Source: an uncultured Bacteroidota bacterium
GTDB lineage: Bacteria > Bacteroidota > Bacteroidia > Flavobacteriales > Flavobacteriaceae
Direction of reading: 5' to 3'
Length of the DNA: 40,300 bases
Assembly: GCA_902519955.1 (NCBI GenBank)
Contig: CABYMF010000011.1
Coordinates: 1 to 40,300, forward strand
Part shown: piece by piece, positions 17,658 to 27,258 of the stretch
How the letters are laid out: every line of letters starts with the position of its first letter
How positions within the stretch are numbered: the first letter of the stretch is position 1
The notes under the pieces: model-generated
The model's input: only the letters and a program-made list of their open reading frames with translations
Databases searched by the model: none
What the model was told of the DNA's origin: nothing
Translations under genes and position numbers: made by a program

Positions 17658-18275
17658 TTATTGGACTAATATATAATTATTGTATTCTTGAATATCAAAT
17701 TTAAATAAAGACAATGGAACAGTTAAATTATAATCATAAGTTAATGTTAAAAAAGTATTGATTATTTTGTCGCTTATCAAATCTTTCATCTCTATTTTTT
17801 TGATTGAGTAGTTTGATGAATCAATTGAAATAAAATAAATTATATTGTCCTCATTTCTATTTTTAGCTGTAATTATATGTTCTCTTGAGCTGCTATTAAT
17901 ATCTAATAAATAATCTTCTAAAAAAAAATTAAAAATATGATTTGGAGTAAAACTGAATAAAGAGATATCTGAATTCCCAACAATGATTTCCTGATTTTCA
18001 TGAACTATTGTAAATATATTTTCACCATCATAAATTTGATCGATAGCTTTTGTATTTATAAAGTACTTTTCCCCTTTATTAAACAGTTCACCTGTCATTG
18101 GTAATAGTGGGCTTTCAATTTCAGATTCAATTATAAATTTATAATATGAATTATTTAAAGCTAACGATCTATCTAGAGCTATTTCAAGAACCTCATTAGC
18201 AGACTGACCAAACAAAGGACTAATTAAAGAGATTAAAAAAAATAAAGATTTAAATATGTTAAATTTAGTTATCAT
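17658..18275 (-). CDS. lolA: LolA-like outer-membrane lipoprotein carrier
   Basis: A 205-residue secreted protein with a signal peptide ending near SPLFGQ. The body shows the LolA pattern of an open beta-barrel: GELFNKGEKYFI, DQIYDGENIFTI and a C-terminal PLSLFKFD segment. LolA carries lipoproteins across the periplasm to the outer membrane. The gene overlaps ftsK by 11 nt and is followed 2 nt later by lptG. This ftsK-lolA-lptG-ribB order is the usual one in flavobacteria, which supports the call despite low sequence conservation. Confidence 0.88.
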   Translation of the reverse strand: MITKFNIFKSLFFLISLISPLFGQSANEVLEIALDRSLALNNSYYKFIIESEIESPLLPMTGELFNKGEKYFINTKAIDQIYDGENIFTIVHENQEIIVGNSDISLFSFTPNHIFNFFLEDYLLDINSSSREHIITAKNRNEDNIIYFISIDSSNYSIKKIEMKDLISDKIINTFLTLTYDYNLTVPLSLFKFDIQEYNNYILVQ

Positions 18276-20532
18276 TCAAAAGAGATTCTAATGAATTTAG
18301 ATCTGAAATTAAAACCTGTCTTGGTTTACTCCCCTCAAAGGATCCAACTATACCTGCATCTTCCATTTGATCAATTAATCTGCCAGCTCTATTATATCCT
18401 AGCTTTAGCTTTCTTTGCAGTAATGATGCAGAACCCTGTTGATTAGTTACTATTACTCTTGCGGCCTCATTAAACATTGGGTCTCTATCATCTAATGATA
18501 TTTCAGAGGATGAGTTTACTTCTTCTTTTGAATATTCTGGAAGAACATAAGCAGATCCATAACCAGTCTGAGAGCCAATAAAATCTGATAGTTTCTCGAC
18601 TTCAGGGGTATCTATAAAACCACATTGTATCCTTGTTAAATCATTTGATTGAGAATATAATAAATCCCCTCTTCCAATTAACTGTTCTGCACCTCCAGTA
18701 TCAAGTATTGTCCTTGAGTCAATTTTTGAAGTAACTCTAAATGCAATCCTAGCAGGAAAATTCGCCTTTATCAAACCTGTAATAACATTGACAGATGGTC
18801 TTTGGGTAGCAATTATTAGATGAATACCGACTGCTCTTGAAAGCTGAGCTAGTCTAGCTAGAGGCGTCTCCACTTCTTTACCTGCTGTCATTATTAAATC
18901 AGCAAACTCATCGATAACAAGAACTATATATGGAAGAAATGTATGGCCATTTTCTGGATTTAACTTTCTTGATGTAAATTTTGCGTTATATTCTTTAATA
19001 TTCCTTGACATAGCGTCTTTAAGAAGTTCATATCTTTTATCCATCTCTCTACATAATGAATTCAATGTATTAATCACTTTATCGTTTTCAATAATTATAG
19101 CATCTTCTGATTCAGGGAGTTTTGCTAGATAGTGTCTTTCAATTTTATTATATATTGAGAGTTCAATCTTTTTAGGGTCAACAAGAACAAATTTTACCTC
19201 AGCAGGATGTTTCTTATAAAGTATTGAAGTTAAAATGGCATTAATACCTACAGACTTTCCTTGTCCAGTTGCCCCTGCCATAAGAAGATGAGGCATTTTA
19301 GTAAGATCAACAATAAATGTCTCATTACTTATTGTCTTTCCAATAGCAATGGGAAGTTCCATATTAGAATTAATATATTTTTTTGATGATAATAAAGACT
19401 TCATTGAAACTATCGACTTCTTTTTGTTTGGGACTTCAATACCAATTGTTCCCTTACCAGGTATTGGTGCAATTATTCTTATCCCTAAAGCAGATAGAGA
19501 TAATGCAATATCGTCTTCTAAATTTTTGATTTTTGAAATTCTAACACCAGCATCAGGAACAATTTCATATAATGTAACGGTTGGGCCAATTGTCGCTTTA
19601 ATTTGTTTAATTCCAATATTATAATTTTTTAGGGTCTCAACAATTTTATTTTTATTGGTCTCTAATTCATCTTGATCTATTTTTATTGTATCATCACCAT
19701 AATCTTTGAGTAAGTCTATTCCAGGATTTTTAAAATTACTTAGGTCAAGAGTTGGGTCAAACTTTTTTAGACCTACTTTATCAAAACTAATTTTCTCATT
19801 GCTTTTCTCTTCAAAATTTATTTCCTCAACCTCGATAGATATCTCATCTGAATCGGTTTTAGATCCGTTTGAATCAGTTTTAACTTCATTTTCTCCATGA
19901 ATTGAACTAGGAAGTTCCATTTCTGTTTCAACATTTAAATTGTCATTTAACTCATCAACCAATTCTGTTTTATCATTTTTTGAAATTTTAATTTTACTTA
20001 CCAGAGATAAAAAAGAATTAGGAGTTATGCTCCAAATTAAAGCAATAGAAGAAAGTAAGATAAAAGATAAAATTATAATGATACCAGTATTACCTATGTA
20101 TGTCTCTAGAAATGAATTAAGTTCAAAACCAACAATTCCAATTTGTATTGGATAATATTCACTTGCATACCCTGAGAATATTATAGTCCAAATCATAAGT
20201 ACAAGGAGCCAGTTAATATTCTTAATTAATTTGAGTATTTTCTTATTGAAGAGAAAATAATATGATGAAATAAAGAGAATTATGGGTATAACGAAACTTC
20301 CAATTCCAAATAACTTAAAAATAAAAAAATGACTTACAGAAGCACCTACCTTTCCTAAAATGTTTTCAACCTCTACATCCCTATCATATAAGCTACTAAT
20401 ATTGCTCTGATCAGCTCTCCAATTAAACATATATGAAATAAAAGAAACAAGAAGAACAATTGAAATGAATAGAAATGTATAGCCTAGTACAACTTTATAT
20501 TTGTTTACAACAGCTTTTTTTTTGCTACTCAT
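18265..20532 (-). CDS. ftsK: DNA translocase FtsK/SpoIIIE
   Basis: A 755-residue protein with about four N-terminal membrane segments (within residues 1-170), an acidic linker (about 185-265), and a complete motor. The Walker A motif GATGQGKS is at 420-427, Walker B is VLVIDEFADLI, and ATQRPSVNVITG follows. The C-terminal winged-helix gamma domain, which recognises KOPS-like sequences, is present (GSASLLQRKLKLGYNRAGRLID). It pumps chromosome ends across the closing septum and activates XerCD at dif. It is likely the first gene of the ftsK-lolA-lptG-ribB operon, though nhaC lies only 41 nt upstream on the same strand. Confidence 0.96.
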   Translation of the reverse strand: MSSKKKAVVNKYKVVLGYTFLFISIVLLVSFISYMFNWRADQSNISSLYDRDVEVENILGKVGASVSHFFIFKLFGIGSFVIPIILFISSYYFLFNKKILKLIKNINWLLVLMIWTIIFSGYASEYYPIQIGIVGFELNSFLETYIGNTGIIIILSFILLSSIALIWSITPNSFLSLVSKIKISKNDKTELVDELNDNLNVETEMELPSSIHGENEVKTDSNGSKTDSDEISIEVEEINFEEKSNEKISFDKVGLKKFDPTLDLSNFKNPGIDLLKDYGDDTIKIDQDELETNKNKIVETLKNYNIGIKQIKATIGPTVTLYEIVPDAGVRISKIKNLEDDIALSLSALGIRIIAPIPGKGTIGIEVPNKKKSIVSMKSLLSSKKYINSNMELPIAIGKTISNETFIVDLTKMPHLLMAGATGQGKSVGINAILTSILYKKHPAEVKFVLVDPKKIELSIYNKIERHYLAKLPESEDAIIIENDKVINTLNSLCREMDKRYELLKDAMSRNIKEYNAKFTSRKLNPENGHTFLPYIVLVIDEFADLIMTAGKEVETPLARLAQLSRAVGIHLIIATQRPSVNVITGLIKANFPARIAFRVTSKIDSRTILDTGGAEQLIGRGDLLYSQSNDLTRIQCGFIDTPEVEKLSDFIGSQTGYGSAYVLPEYSKEEVNSSSEISLDDRDPMFNEAARVIVTNQQGSASLLQRKLKLGYNRAGRLIDQMEDAGIVGSFEGSKPRQVLISDLNSLESLLNDN

Positions 20533-20573
20533 AAATTAATAGAATTATATAAAAATACGAATATGAGTTTATA

Positions 20574-22022
20574 TTATTGATTTTTGATTCCTAAAGTCCT
20601 TATTTTTATTCTAAGAGCAGCATATAATAAGGTCATAAAAGGACTAATCCAATTAAAGATTGCATATATAAAATATTCACCAACACTTACACCCAAAACT
20701 GATGAATGATATGCTCCACAAGAGTTCCAAGGAATCAACGCAGAGGTCACTGTAGCAGAATCTTCAAGGGTTCTACTAAGATTTTCAGGTGCTAAACCTT
20801 TGTCTTCAAAAGCTTTCTCAAACATTTTACCAGAAACAACAATTGATAGATATTGGTCTGAAGCGCTGACATTAAGAGCTAAACATGATGTAACTGTACT
20901 TGCAAATAATTTAAAAGTATTATCTGCCCATTTTAATAATGCTTTACTAATAGTTTTCAAAGCACCTATTGCATCCATTACTCCGCCAAATACCATAGTC
21001 CCAATTACTAAGAAAATTGTATTCATCATTCCAAGCATTCCTCCAGTAGAAAATAAATCATTTAAGATCTCATTATTTGTTTCAATATTAATCTCTCCAG
21101 TAACGGTATTCATAATGACTATGTATGATTCAACTATACTGGAGTTTGTACCACCAGACAATTCATTAATTATTTGTGGCTGAAAAATCAAGGAAAATAA
21201 TGCTCCAGCAAGAGTCCCAATAACAAGAGCAATTAATGGAGGGGTTTTTTTAAAAATCATTATAAGCACTAGTAAAGGAACAATAAAAAGGACTAACGAT
21301 ATATTAAATTTTTCTGATATGGCATTTAATAAATATGTATTATCAGTTGTCCCATCTGATACTTGAAGAAAACCAAGAATAATAAAGACAATTAATGTAA
21401 TTGAAATACTAGGTATAGTAGTATATAGTAAATATTTTATATGCTTAAAAAGATCAACTTTAGTGACAGCTGCTGCAAGATTAGTGGTATCACTTAATGG
21501 AGAAAGCTTATCACCAAAATAAGCACCTGCTATTACGGCCCCTCCAACCATTCCCGCCGGTATTCCAAGTGCTTTACCAATACCAACAAGTGCAATTCCA
21601 ACAGTAGCAGAAGTAGTCCAACTACTTCCTGTTGCAACAGAAATTATTGAACAGATTACGATACAAGCTGGAAGAAATATATTTGGATCCAATATTTTTA
21701 AACCATAATAGACCATTGCTGGAATTATACCGCTTATCATCCATGTACCAGCAAGAGCACCCACAAATAATAATATTAATAATGCTCCAGTAACGGATTT
21801 TACACTATTCGAAATACTGGTAAGTATTTTCTCATATGAAACCTTATAGATAAATCCAATTGATGCTCCAAATAAACCTGATAAAATTAAAATAAATTGA
21901 TTTGTACCATTTAAAGAGTCATCACCGTATATAAATACGTTTATACTTAGGAGTAATACCAGAAAAATTATTGGAAGAAGTGCTACACTAATTGGTAAAC
22001 CTGCACTATTTGAGTTTTTCAA
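20574..22022 (-). CDS. nhaC: NhaC family Na+/H+ antiporter
   Basis: A 482-residue polytopic protein. NhaC hallmarks are ATGSSWTTSATVGIALVGIG near residues 131-150, and AGAYFGDKLSPLSDTTNLAAA near 165-186. The start is a TTG at 22020-22022: a stop codon lies in frame four codons upstream and no ATG is available near the N-terminus, so the TTG is probably genuine. It exchanges external H+ for internal Na+ (some relatives couple to malate and lactate). This is sensible for a marine cell. It is divergent from tilS across 94 nt and upstream of ftsK on the same strand. Confidence 0.92.
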   Translation of the reverse strand: MKNSNSAGLPISVALLPIIFLVLLLSINVFIYGDDSLNGTNQFILILSGLFGASIGFIYKVSYEKILTSISNSVKSVTGALLILLFVGALAGTWMISGIIPAMVYYGLKILDPNIFLPACIVICSIISVATGSSWTTSATVGIALVGIGKALGIPAGMVGGAVIAGAYFGDKLSPLSDTTNLAAAVTKVDLFKHIKYLLYTTIPSISITLIVFIILGFLQVSDGTTDNTYLLNAISEKFNISLVLFIVPLLVLIMIFKKTPPLIALVIGTLAGALFSLIFQPQIINELSGGTNSSIVESYIVIMNTVTGEINIETNNEILNDLFSTGGMLGMMNTIFLVIGTMVFGGVMDAIGALKTISKALLKWADNTFKLFASTVTSCLALNVSASDQYLSIVVSGKMFEKAFEDKGLAPENLSRTLEDSATVTSALIPWNSCGAYHSSVLGVSVGEYFIYAIFNWISPFMTLLYAALRIKIRTLGIKNQ

Positions 22023-22116
22023 AACAGTAAATTATATTTTGCAAGTTTAGAAAAAAAATTATAACCATTAATATAATACAGCACTTATTTGGACAAAGTT
22101 TATTTATTTTTACTAA

Positions 22117-23046
22117 GTGAAAAATAAAATTGAAAAAGTTTTTAAAGAAAAAGTACAAGCAGTAAAGGATTCTAAATTCTTGATTGCTGTTAGTGGAGGT
22201 ATTGACAGTATGGTGCTAGCTAGTTTATTTAAAAAAAATAATTTAAAATTTTATGTCGCACATTGTAATTTTAAATTAAGATCAGTTGAAAGTGATGCAG
22301 ATGAGCTATTTGTGTCTAATTGGTGTAAAGAAAACAACAAAAACTATTTCAGTACTAGCTTCAACACAGTTGAGTTTTGTAAAAATAATAAAGTAGGTAC
22401 ACAAGAGGGGGCAAGAAATCTTAGATATAAATGGTTTCATGATTTAAAAGAAATTTATGGTTTTGATTTTATCGTAACAGCACATAATTTAAACGATCAA
22501 ATTGAAACTTATTTAATAAATTCAATGAGAGGAACAGGTTTGAGTGGATTAGTTGGTATTCCTGAGAAAACAGATAACCTATTTAGACCATTGCTAGATA
22601 TTTCAAAAAACGAAATAAGTGAATATTCAATGATCAACAATATTGAATTTAGGGAAGATTCATCAAATTCAAGTAATGATTATCTTAGAAATACAATACG
22701 AAACTCTATAATTCCGAAGTTTGAGGAGTTTGATGATAATGTTATGTTAAAGTTCAAGACAACTATGAATAACTTAAACTCTACTAAGATATTTGCAGAC
22801 GTTTTAATTAGTGACTTTAAAGACAAAGTTTTTTTAAAAGAAGAAATAAATGAAAGGATAAAAATCTCTGATTTAAGTAATTTAAAACCATTAGATTTTT
22901 ATGTTCATAGTTTGTTTTCAGAATACGGCTTTGACTACAAAGAAGTAATCAAGCTTTTTAATTCTGATTCTGGGAAATACATAGAATCATCTAAATATAG
23001 GTTGACTAAAAATAAAAATGATCTAATAATTTCAAAAAATGATTAA
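22117..23046 (+). CDS. tilS: tRNA(Ile)-lysidine synthase, short form
   Basis: A 309-residue protein starting at GTG 22117. The PP-loop ATP pyrophosphatase motif SGGIDS lies at residues 26-31. Further TilS landmarks are VAHCNFKLR, TAHNLNDQIETYLINSMRGTG, RPLLDISK and SNDYLRNTIRN. It converts C34 of tRNA-Ile(CAU) to lysidine using lysine and ATP, which changes both codon and amino acid identity. Many bacterial TilS proteins are around 430 residues with extra C-terminal domains. This one ends soon after the catalytic and first helical part, resembling the short TilS of Aquifex aeolicus. It overlaps dsbD by 8 nt. Confidence 0.93.
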   Translation: MKNKIEKVFKEKVQAVKDSKFLIAVSGGIDSMVLASLFKKNNLKFYVAHCNFKLRSVESDADELFVSNWCKENNKNYFSTSFNTVEFCKNNKVGTQEGARNLRYKWFHDLKEIYGFDFIVTAHNLNDQIETYLINSMRGTGLSGLVGIPEKTDNLFRPLLDISKNEISEYSMINNIEFREDSSNSSNDYLRNTIRNSIIPKFEEFDDNVMLKFKTTMNNLNSTKIFADVLISDFKDKVFLKEEINERIKISDLSNLKPLDFYVHSLFSEYGFDYKEVIKLFNSDSGKYIESSKYRLTKNKNDLIISKND

Positions 23047-24967
23047 AAGCCTATTTTTTGCATTAATAACAATTTTATCACTTAATTCCCAAGAGACAGA
23101 GCCTGTAACTTGGTCATATGAAGTTGAGAAATTAAGTAATCTCAAATATAAAATTACTTTTGATGCAGAAATTATTGATGGCTGGAAACTTTATTCTCAA
23201 TTCTCACCTGAAGAAGGTTCAGTGTCAACTAATTTCAATTTTATAAATAAAAGACTAGATTATCAAGCTGACAAAATTTTTAATGAAAATACCTATATAA
23301 TAGGGTATGATAATGTTTTCAAAATGGACCTATTCTATTTTGAGAATGAGGCATCATTTAATCAAACAATAAGTCTACTAAATAAAGATATTAATCAAAT
23401 TAAAATTGAGATTGATTACTCTTCATGTGATGATGAATTGTGTATTTTTAGAAATGAAACATTCAATGTTGTTTTAGATTCAACAAAAAAAGTTCAAGCA
23501 GATGAAAGTGTTTCTTTTGAAGATATTCAAAAGTATAATATGCTTGAGTTAGATCTTGATAAATCAAGTTATAGTAGTATTGATATTGTTCAATCCTCCA
23601 ATTATTTTGAAATCTTCATTTTTGGCCTACTAGCAGGTTTTCTTGCTCTACTTACTCCGTGTATTTTTCCAATGATTCCATTGACAGTTTCTTACTTTAT
23701 TGATCAAACAAAACTTAAATACAGTAGTGCAACTTCTTCTTCTTTATACGGAGTGTTTATAGTTTTAATATATCTTTTGCTAAGTTTGCCATTTCACTTA
23801 TTTGATAGCTTAAATCCAAATATTTTAAATACTATTTCAACTAATGTTTATGTTAATATTACTTTCTTCATAGTATTTATATTATTTACTATTTCTTTTT
23901 TTGGCTACTTTGACATAGTCATACCTAGTAGTTTAATATCTAGTTCAGAGAAAAAATCAGAAAAAGGGGGAGTCGTTGGAATATTTTTTATGTCATTAAC
24001 ACTTGCTCTTGTATCATTTTCTTGTACCGGCCCTATATTAGGTTCATTGCTTGCTGGTTCTCTCTCATCAGCAGAATCTGGTGCAACTCAGCTTACATAT
24101 GGAATGTTAGGTTTTGGATTTGCTTTGGCTTTACCTTTTACTTTTTTGGCTTTTTATCCTAGATATTTATCTATGATTCCTAGATCAGGAATATGGCTAA
24201 AAAAATTAAAAGTTTCACTTGGTTTTATAGAGCTGGCTCTAGCATTTAAATTTTTATCTAATGCTGATCTTGTTGAAGGCTGGGGAATATTAAAAAGAGA
24301 AATATTTATAATAATATGGGTTGCTATTTTTCTTATAATGTCATTCTACTTATTTGGATCATATTTTGGTAAGTTAAAATTTAATTATAAAAGTTATTCA
24401 GCTTGGTTCTTTCTTCTCTTTTCAATGTATTTAATAAGTGGATTATTTGAGAGTAAGAATGTAAGATTGCTAAGTGGAATTCTGCCACCAGAATTTTATT
24501 CGGTTTACGATAATAAAAATAATTGTCCTCTAGGGCTCAATTGTTTTAAAGATTTTCAAAGTGGTAAAGATTATGCTATTGAAAAAGATAAAATTATACT
24601 TCTTGATTTTACAGGTTGGGCATGTGCAAATTGTAGAAGAATGGAAGAGAATGTTTGGTCAAAGCCTGCAATATTTAAAATGCTAGATACCGAATTTGTA
24701 ATTATATCTTTATATGTTGATGATCGATCTAAATTATCAGAACAGGAAAAGTTTAAATATTTGAACAAATCTGGTAATATTCAATATATAAATAACGTGG
24801 GTAGAAGATGGTCTCTTTTCCAGCAAATTAACTTTAGTAATGCCTCACAGCCATACTATGTAGCTATGATGCCTTCTGGCAAGATTTTGACTGAGCCTAT
24901 ACAGTATGTATCAGAAAAGAATTTTGAAAACTGGTTAAGAACCTCCATTGAGGAATCAATTAAGTAA
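23039..24967 (+). CDS. dsbD: Thiol:disulfide interchange protein DsbD
   Basis: A 642-residue protein with all three DsbD parts. The signal peptide and periplasmic alpha domain carry C130 and C135 (SSCDDELC). A membrane beta domain of about eight TM segments has one Cys in LTPCIFPMIP (C208) and one in FSCTGPILGS. The C-terminal thioredoxin-like gamma domain has the C529-A-N-C532 active site in WACANCRRMEE. DsbD passes electrons from cytoplasmic thioredoxin to periplasmic disulfide isomerases and cytochrome c maturation proteins. The start overlaps tilS by 8 nt. The stop is separated by one base from the convergent nitroreductase gene. Confidence 0.94.
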   Translation: MIKSLFFALITILSLNSQETEPVTWSYEVEKLSNLKYKITFDAEIIDGWKLYSQFSPEEGSVSTNFNFINKRLDYQADKIFNENTYIIGYDNVFKMDLFYFENEASFNQTISLLNKDINQIKIEIDYSSCDDELCIFRNETFNVVLDSTKKVQADESVSFEDIQKYNMLELDLDKSSYSSIDIVQSSNYFEIFIFGLLAGFLALLTPCIFPMIPLTVSYFIDQTKLKYSSATSSSLYGVFIVLIYLLLSLPFHLFDSLNPNILNTISTNVYVNITFFIVFILFTISFFGYFDIVIPSSLISSSEKKSEKGGVVGIFFMSLTLALVSFSCTGPILGSLLAGSLSSAESGATQLTYGMLGFGFALALPFTFLAFYPRYLSMIPRSGIWLKKLKVSLGFIELALAFKFLSNADLVEGWGILKREIFIIIWVAIFLIMSFYLFGSYFGKLKFNYKSYSAWFFLLFSMYLISGLFESKNVRLLSGILPPEFYSVYDNKNNCPLGLNCFKDFQSGKDYAIEKDKIILLDFTGWACANCRRMEENVWSKPAIFKMLDTEFVIISLYVDDRSKLSEQEKFKYLNKSGNIQYINNVGRRWSLFQQINFSNASQPYYVAMMPSGKILTEPIQYVSEKNFENWLRTSIEESIK

Positions 24968-24968
24968 T

Positions 24969-25685
24969 CTATCTTTTAAAATATACCTGATCAAATGGGA
25001 TCCTAAATCTTTCTCCATAGACACCTTCTTTTAATCTAATCCCACATCCAATTACCATATTTATCTCTGATTTTTTATCTAACTCAAGTAGTCTTTTTAA
25101 CTTTAAAGAATCAAAACCCTCCATGGGGCATGTGTCATATCCAAATGCTGCCATACTAATCATAAAATTTTGAGAAGCTAAAGCTGCACTTTTATGAGCA
25201 ACAATTCTAGTATCAGAACGTCTAAGTTGTCTATACATTACTCTAAAAAATCCTAGAAAATTTGCAAATAGATACTTAAAATAACTAAATATCCCTAGGA
25301 AGTCTTTATAGACTAACGGAACAGCTTTATTATAATATTTACGAGTTAAATCATATTGTTTTTTGGTTATTTTATCTCTCTTAGAATCAAAAAAATTAAT
25401 ATTTTGATTTGCTCTTTTCTTCCAAAGATCTTTCCTAGTAACAACGACTATTATTTGTTTAGCAGTTGATGCAGCAGGTTGGTTGAAACAAGTTTTAGAT
25501 AATTTTATCAATAGTTCTTTATTGGTAATATGAAAAAACTCCCATAATTGAAGATTACTGCTTGTTGGAGCCAAAACTGCATTTTCAATACATTTTTTTA
25601 CAATTTTAGAATCAATCTCTTTATTTGGGTCAAACTTTCTTACGGACCGTCTATAATTAATTGCTTCAGTCACACTCTTTTCCAT
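24969..25685 (-). CDS. Nitroreductase family FMN-dependent oxidoreductase
   Basis: A 238-residue protein. The N-terminus NYRRSVRKFDPNKEI and the following APTSSNLQLWEFF are the FMN-binding signatures of the nitroreductase family. The C-terminal part has FMISMAAFGYDTCPMEGFD, another conserved stretch. Such enzymes reduce nitro-compounds, quinones or enones with NAD(P)H; the physiological substrate is unknown. An insert near residues 95-150 is rich in aromatic and basic residues. The gene begins 1 nt after the aldehyde dehydrogenase stop, so the two are surely cotranscribed, perhaps for detoxification of reactive carbonyls and quinones (inference). Confidence 0.88.
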   Translation of the reverse strand: MEKSVTEAINYRRSVRKFDPNKEIDSKIVKKCIENAVLAPTSSNLQLWEFFHITNKELLIKLSKTCFNQPAASTAKQIIVVVTRKDLWKKRANQNINFFDSKRDKITKKQYDLTRKYYNKAVPLVYKDFLGIFSYFKYLFANFLGFFRVMYRQLRRSDTRIVAHKSAALASQNFMISMAAFGYDTCPMEGFDSLKLKRLLELDKKSEINMVIGCGIRLKEGVYGERFRIPFDQVYFKR

Positions 25686-25686
25686 C

Positions 25687-27066
25687 CTAAAGTTTATCTA
25701 GTATTTTTTTTATAAGACTAAATGATTCTGGATAGGGACCATATCTAAATGGTAGATTTATCATTGTTTTTTTCTCTAAAATAGGTTTGTAGTGAGTAAA
25801 TGTGTCAAATGAAAACTTACCTCTATAAGCTCCCATACCACTTGGTCCAATACCTCCAAAAGGTAAATTTGGGTTTATATAATGAATTAAGGTGTCATTT
25901 ACAACACAACCTCCAAATTTATTATTTTGAACAAGTTTATCTATAAACTTTTGATTTTTTGAAAATATATAGAATGCAAGTGGGGATGGATTTTTCTCAA
26001 TAATTGTTTGAATTTCATTTTCGTTTTCATATGATAAAATAGGGAGAATTGGTCCAAATATTTCATCATTCATAATTTCAGAGTTTAAATCTGGATCAAT
26101 TATTAAAGTAGGTTCAATAAAAAGTTTTTCTTCATCAATTTTTCCACCAAATTCAATATCATTCTCTGTTAGAATTTCTCTAAGTCTAACTAAATTATTT
26201 TTATTAATAATTCTTCCATAGCTCTTTGACTTAATCGACGAATTTCCATAAGTTGATATTATATTTTTTTTAATCATTGAAATCAGCTCATCTTTTACAT
26301 GACTGTTAACTACAATGTAATCAGGTGCAATGCATGTTTGACCACAATTCACAAATTTTCCTGAAACAATTCTTTTAGCTACTTTATCTATATCCACAGC
26401 ACTATCAACAATGCAAGGACTCTTTCCACCTAGTTCAAGTGTAATTGGGGTTAAGTTCTTTCCGGCTTTTTCAGCAATAATTTTCCCAATTTTTGTACTT
26501 CCTGTAAAAAATATATAATCCCATTTTTTTTCTAATAAATACTTTGCAACTTTAGCATCTCCTTCAATTACACATGCTAAGTTTCTTGGAAAGACAGACT
26601 CAATTAAATCTCTTAAAACAGTTGAAGTATTTGGGGCTAATTCTGATGGTTTAATTATTACCGTATTTCCAGCTGCTATTGCTCCTATAAGCGGTGTTAA
26701 GGATAACTGGAAAGGATAGTTCCATGGAGTTATGATTAGTACATTGCCATACGGCTCTGGTACTAAATAATTTTTAGATGGAAAATTAAATATTGAACCC
26801 CTTACTTTCTTTTTTTTTGACCATCTTTTAAGTTTTTTTGTAAATAATTTAATCTCTCCTTTAACCAGAAGTATCTCGGATAAAAAAGATTCAAATTCAT
26901 GTTTATTTAGATCTTTTTTTAAAGCACAATAAATCTTTTCTTCATTTTTCTCTATGGACTTTAATAATGAATTCAAAATTTGAATTCTATAATTTACAGA
27001 ATTAGAATTGGATTTATTAAATTTTACTTGTGAATTAACTGTATTATCAATCTTATTGTATTCCAT
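25687..27066 (-). CDS. Aldehyde dehydrogenase, class 3-like
   Basis: A 459-residue protein from ATG 27064-27066. The open frame reaches a TTG at 27078, but the ATG is a better start. Catalytic landmarks are present: N116 in PWNYPFQ, the Glu base E211 in LELGGK, and nucleophile C245 in NCGQTCIAPDY. The FFTGSTKIGKII motif forms the cofactor-binding turn. The short length and KRWSKKKKV...GSIFNFPSK N-terminal region resemble ALDH3-type fatty aldehyde dehydrogenases, but the C-terminal membrane anchor of eukaryotic forms is not seen. It oxidises an aldehyde to the acid with NAD(P)+. It is first in a two-gene unit with the nitroreductase and divergent from the ilv operon. Confidence 0.9.
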   Translation of the reverse strand: MEYNKIDNTVNSQVKFNKSNSNSVNYRIQILNSLLKSIEKNEEKIYCALKKDLNKHEFESFLSEILLVKGEIKLFTKKLKRWSKKKKVRGSIFNFPSKNYLVPEPYGNVLIITPWNYPFQLSLTPLIGAIAAGNTVIIKPSELAPNTSTVLRDLIESVFPRNLACVIEGDAKVAKYLLEKKWDYIFFTGSTKIGKIIAEKAGKNLTPITLELGGKSPCIVDSAVDIDKVAKRIVSGKFVNCGQTCIAPDYIVVNSHVKDELISMIKKNIISTYGNSSIKSKSYGRIINKNNLVRLREILTENDIEFGGKIDEEKLFIEPTLIIDPDLNSEIMNDEIFGPILPILSYENENEIQTIIEKNPSPLAFYIFSKNQKFIDKLVQNNKFGGCVVNDTLIHYINPNLPFGGIGPSGMGAYRGKFSFDTFTHYKPILEKKTMINLPFRYGPYPESFSLIKKILDKL

Positions 27067-27110
27067 AATTGTTTTCAAATCTAATTATTTATATTCGAAA
27101 ATGATATTTA

Positions 27111-27118
27111 TAATTTTG
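27111..27118 (+). promoter_or_regulatory. Candidate -7 box for the ilv operon
   Basis: TAATTTTG on the plus strand is a full match to TAnnTTTG. It lies in the 192-nt divergent region between the aldehyde dehydrogenase and ilvD. It would give a 5' leader of roughly 130 nt. I found no convincing -33 box, terminator-like hairpin or known riboswitch in that leader. Confidence 0.3.
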
Positions 27119-27258
27119 GACATAATATATTTATTTTATTAAAATACTGATTATTAGCATATTAATTAATAAAATATTTCTTTGAACATAGTTAAATTAT
27201 CTAAAAAGACAAGGAAAGATGCTGGCATGGTAATAATTTTAATGTATAATTAGATGTT

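Noticed and set aside
19349-20155. Plus-strand open frames opposite ftsK
   Set aside because: They are mirror frames of a well-conserved gene in AT-rich DNA, with no start context, motifs or family resemblance. The same holds for other antisense frames opposite ilvD, leuB and the citramalate-synthase-like gene.
27101-27142. A 13-codon frame with five Ile and two Leu codons upstream of ilvD, resembling an attenuator leader peptide
   Set aside because: Ile codons are all A/T and so common by chance here, the candidate -7 box lies inside the frame, and the following AT-only hairpin (27151-27172) has no T run or competing structure.
27181-27258. Possible riboswitch or T-box in the ilvD leader
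   Set aside because: No conserved core, GC-rich stem or terminator can be drawn in this short AT-rich leader; only a 4-codon frame (MLAW) is present.
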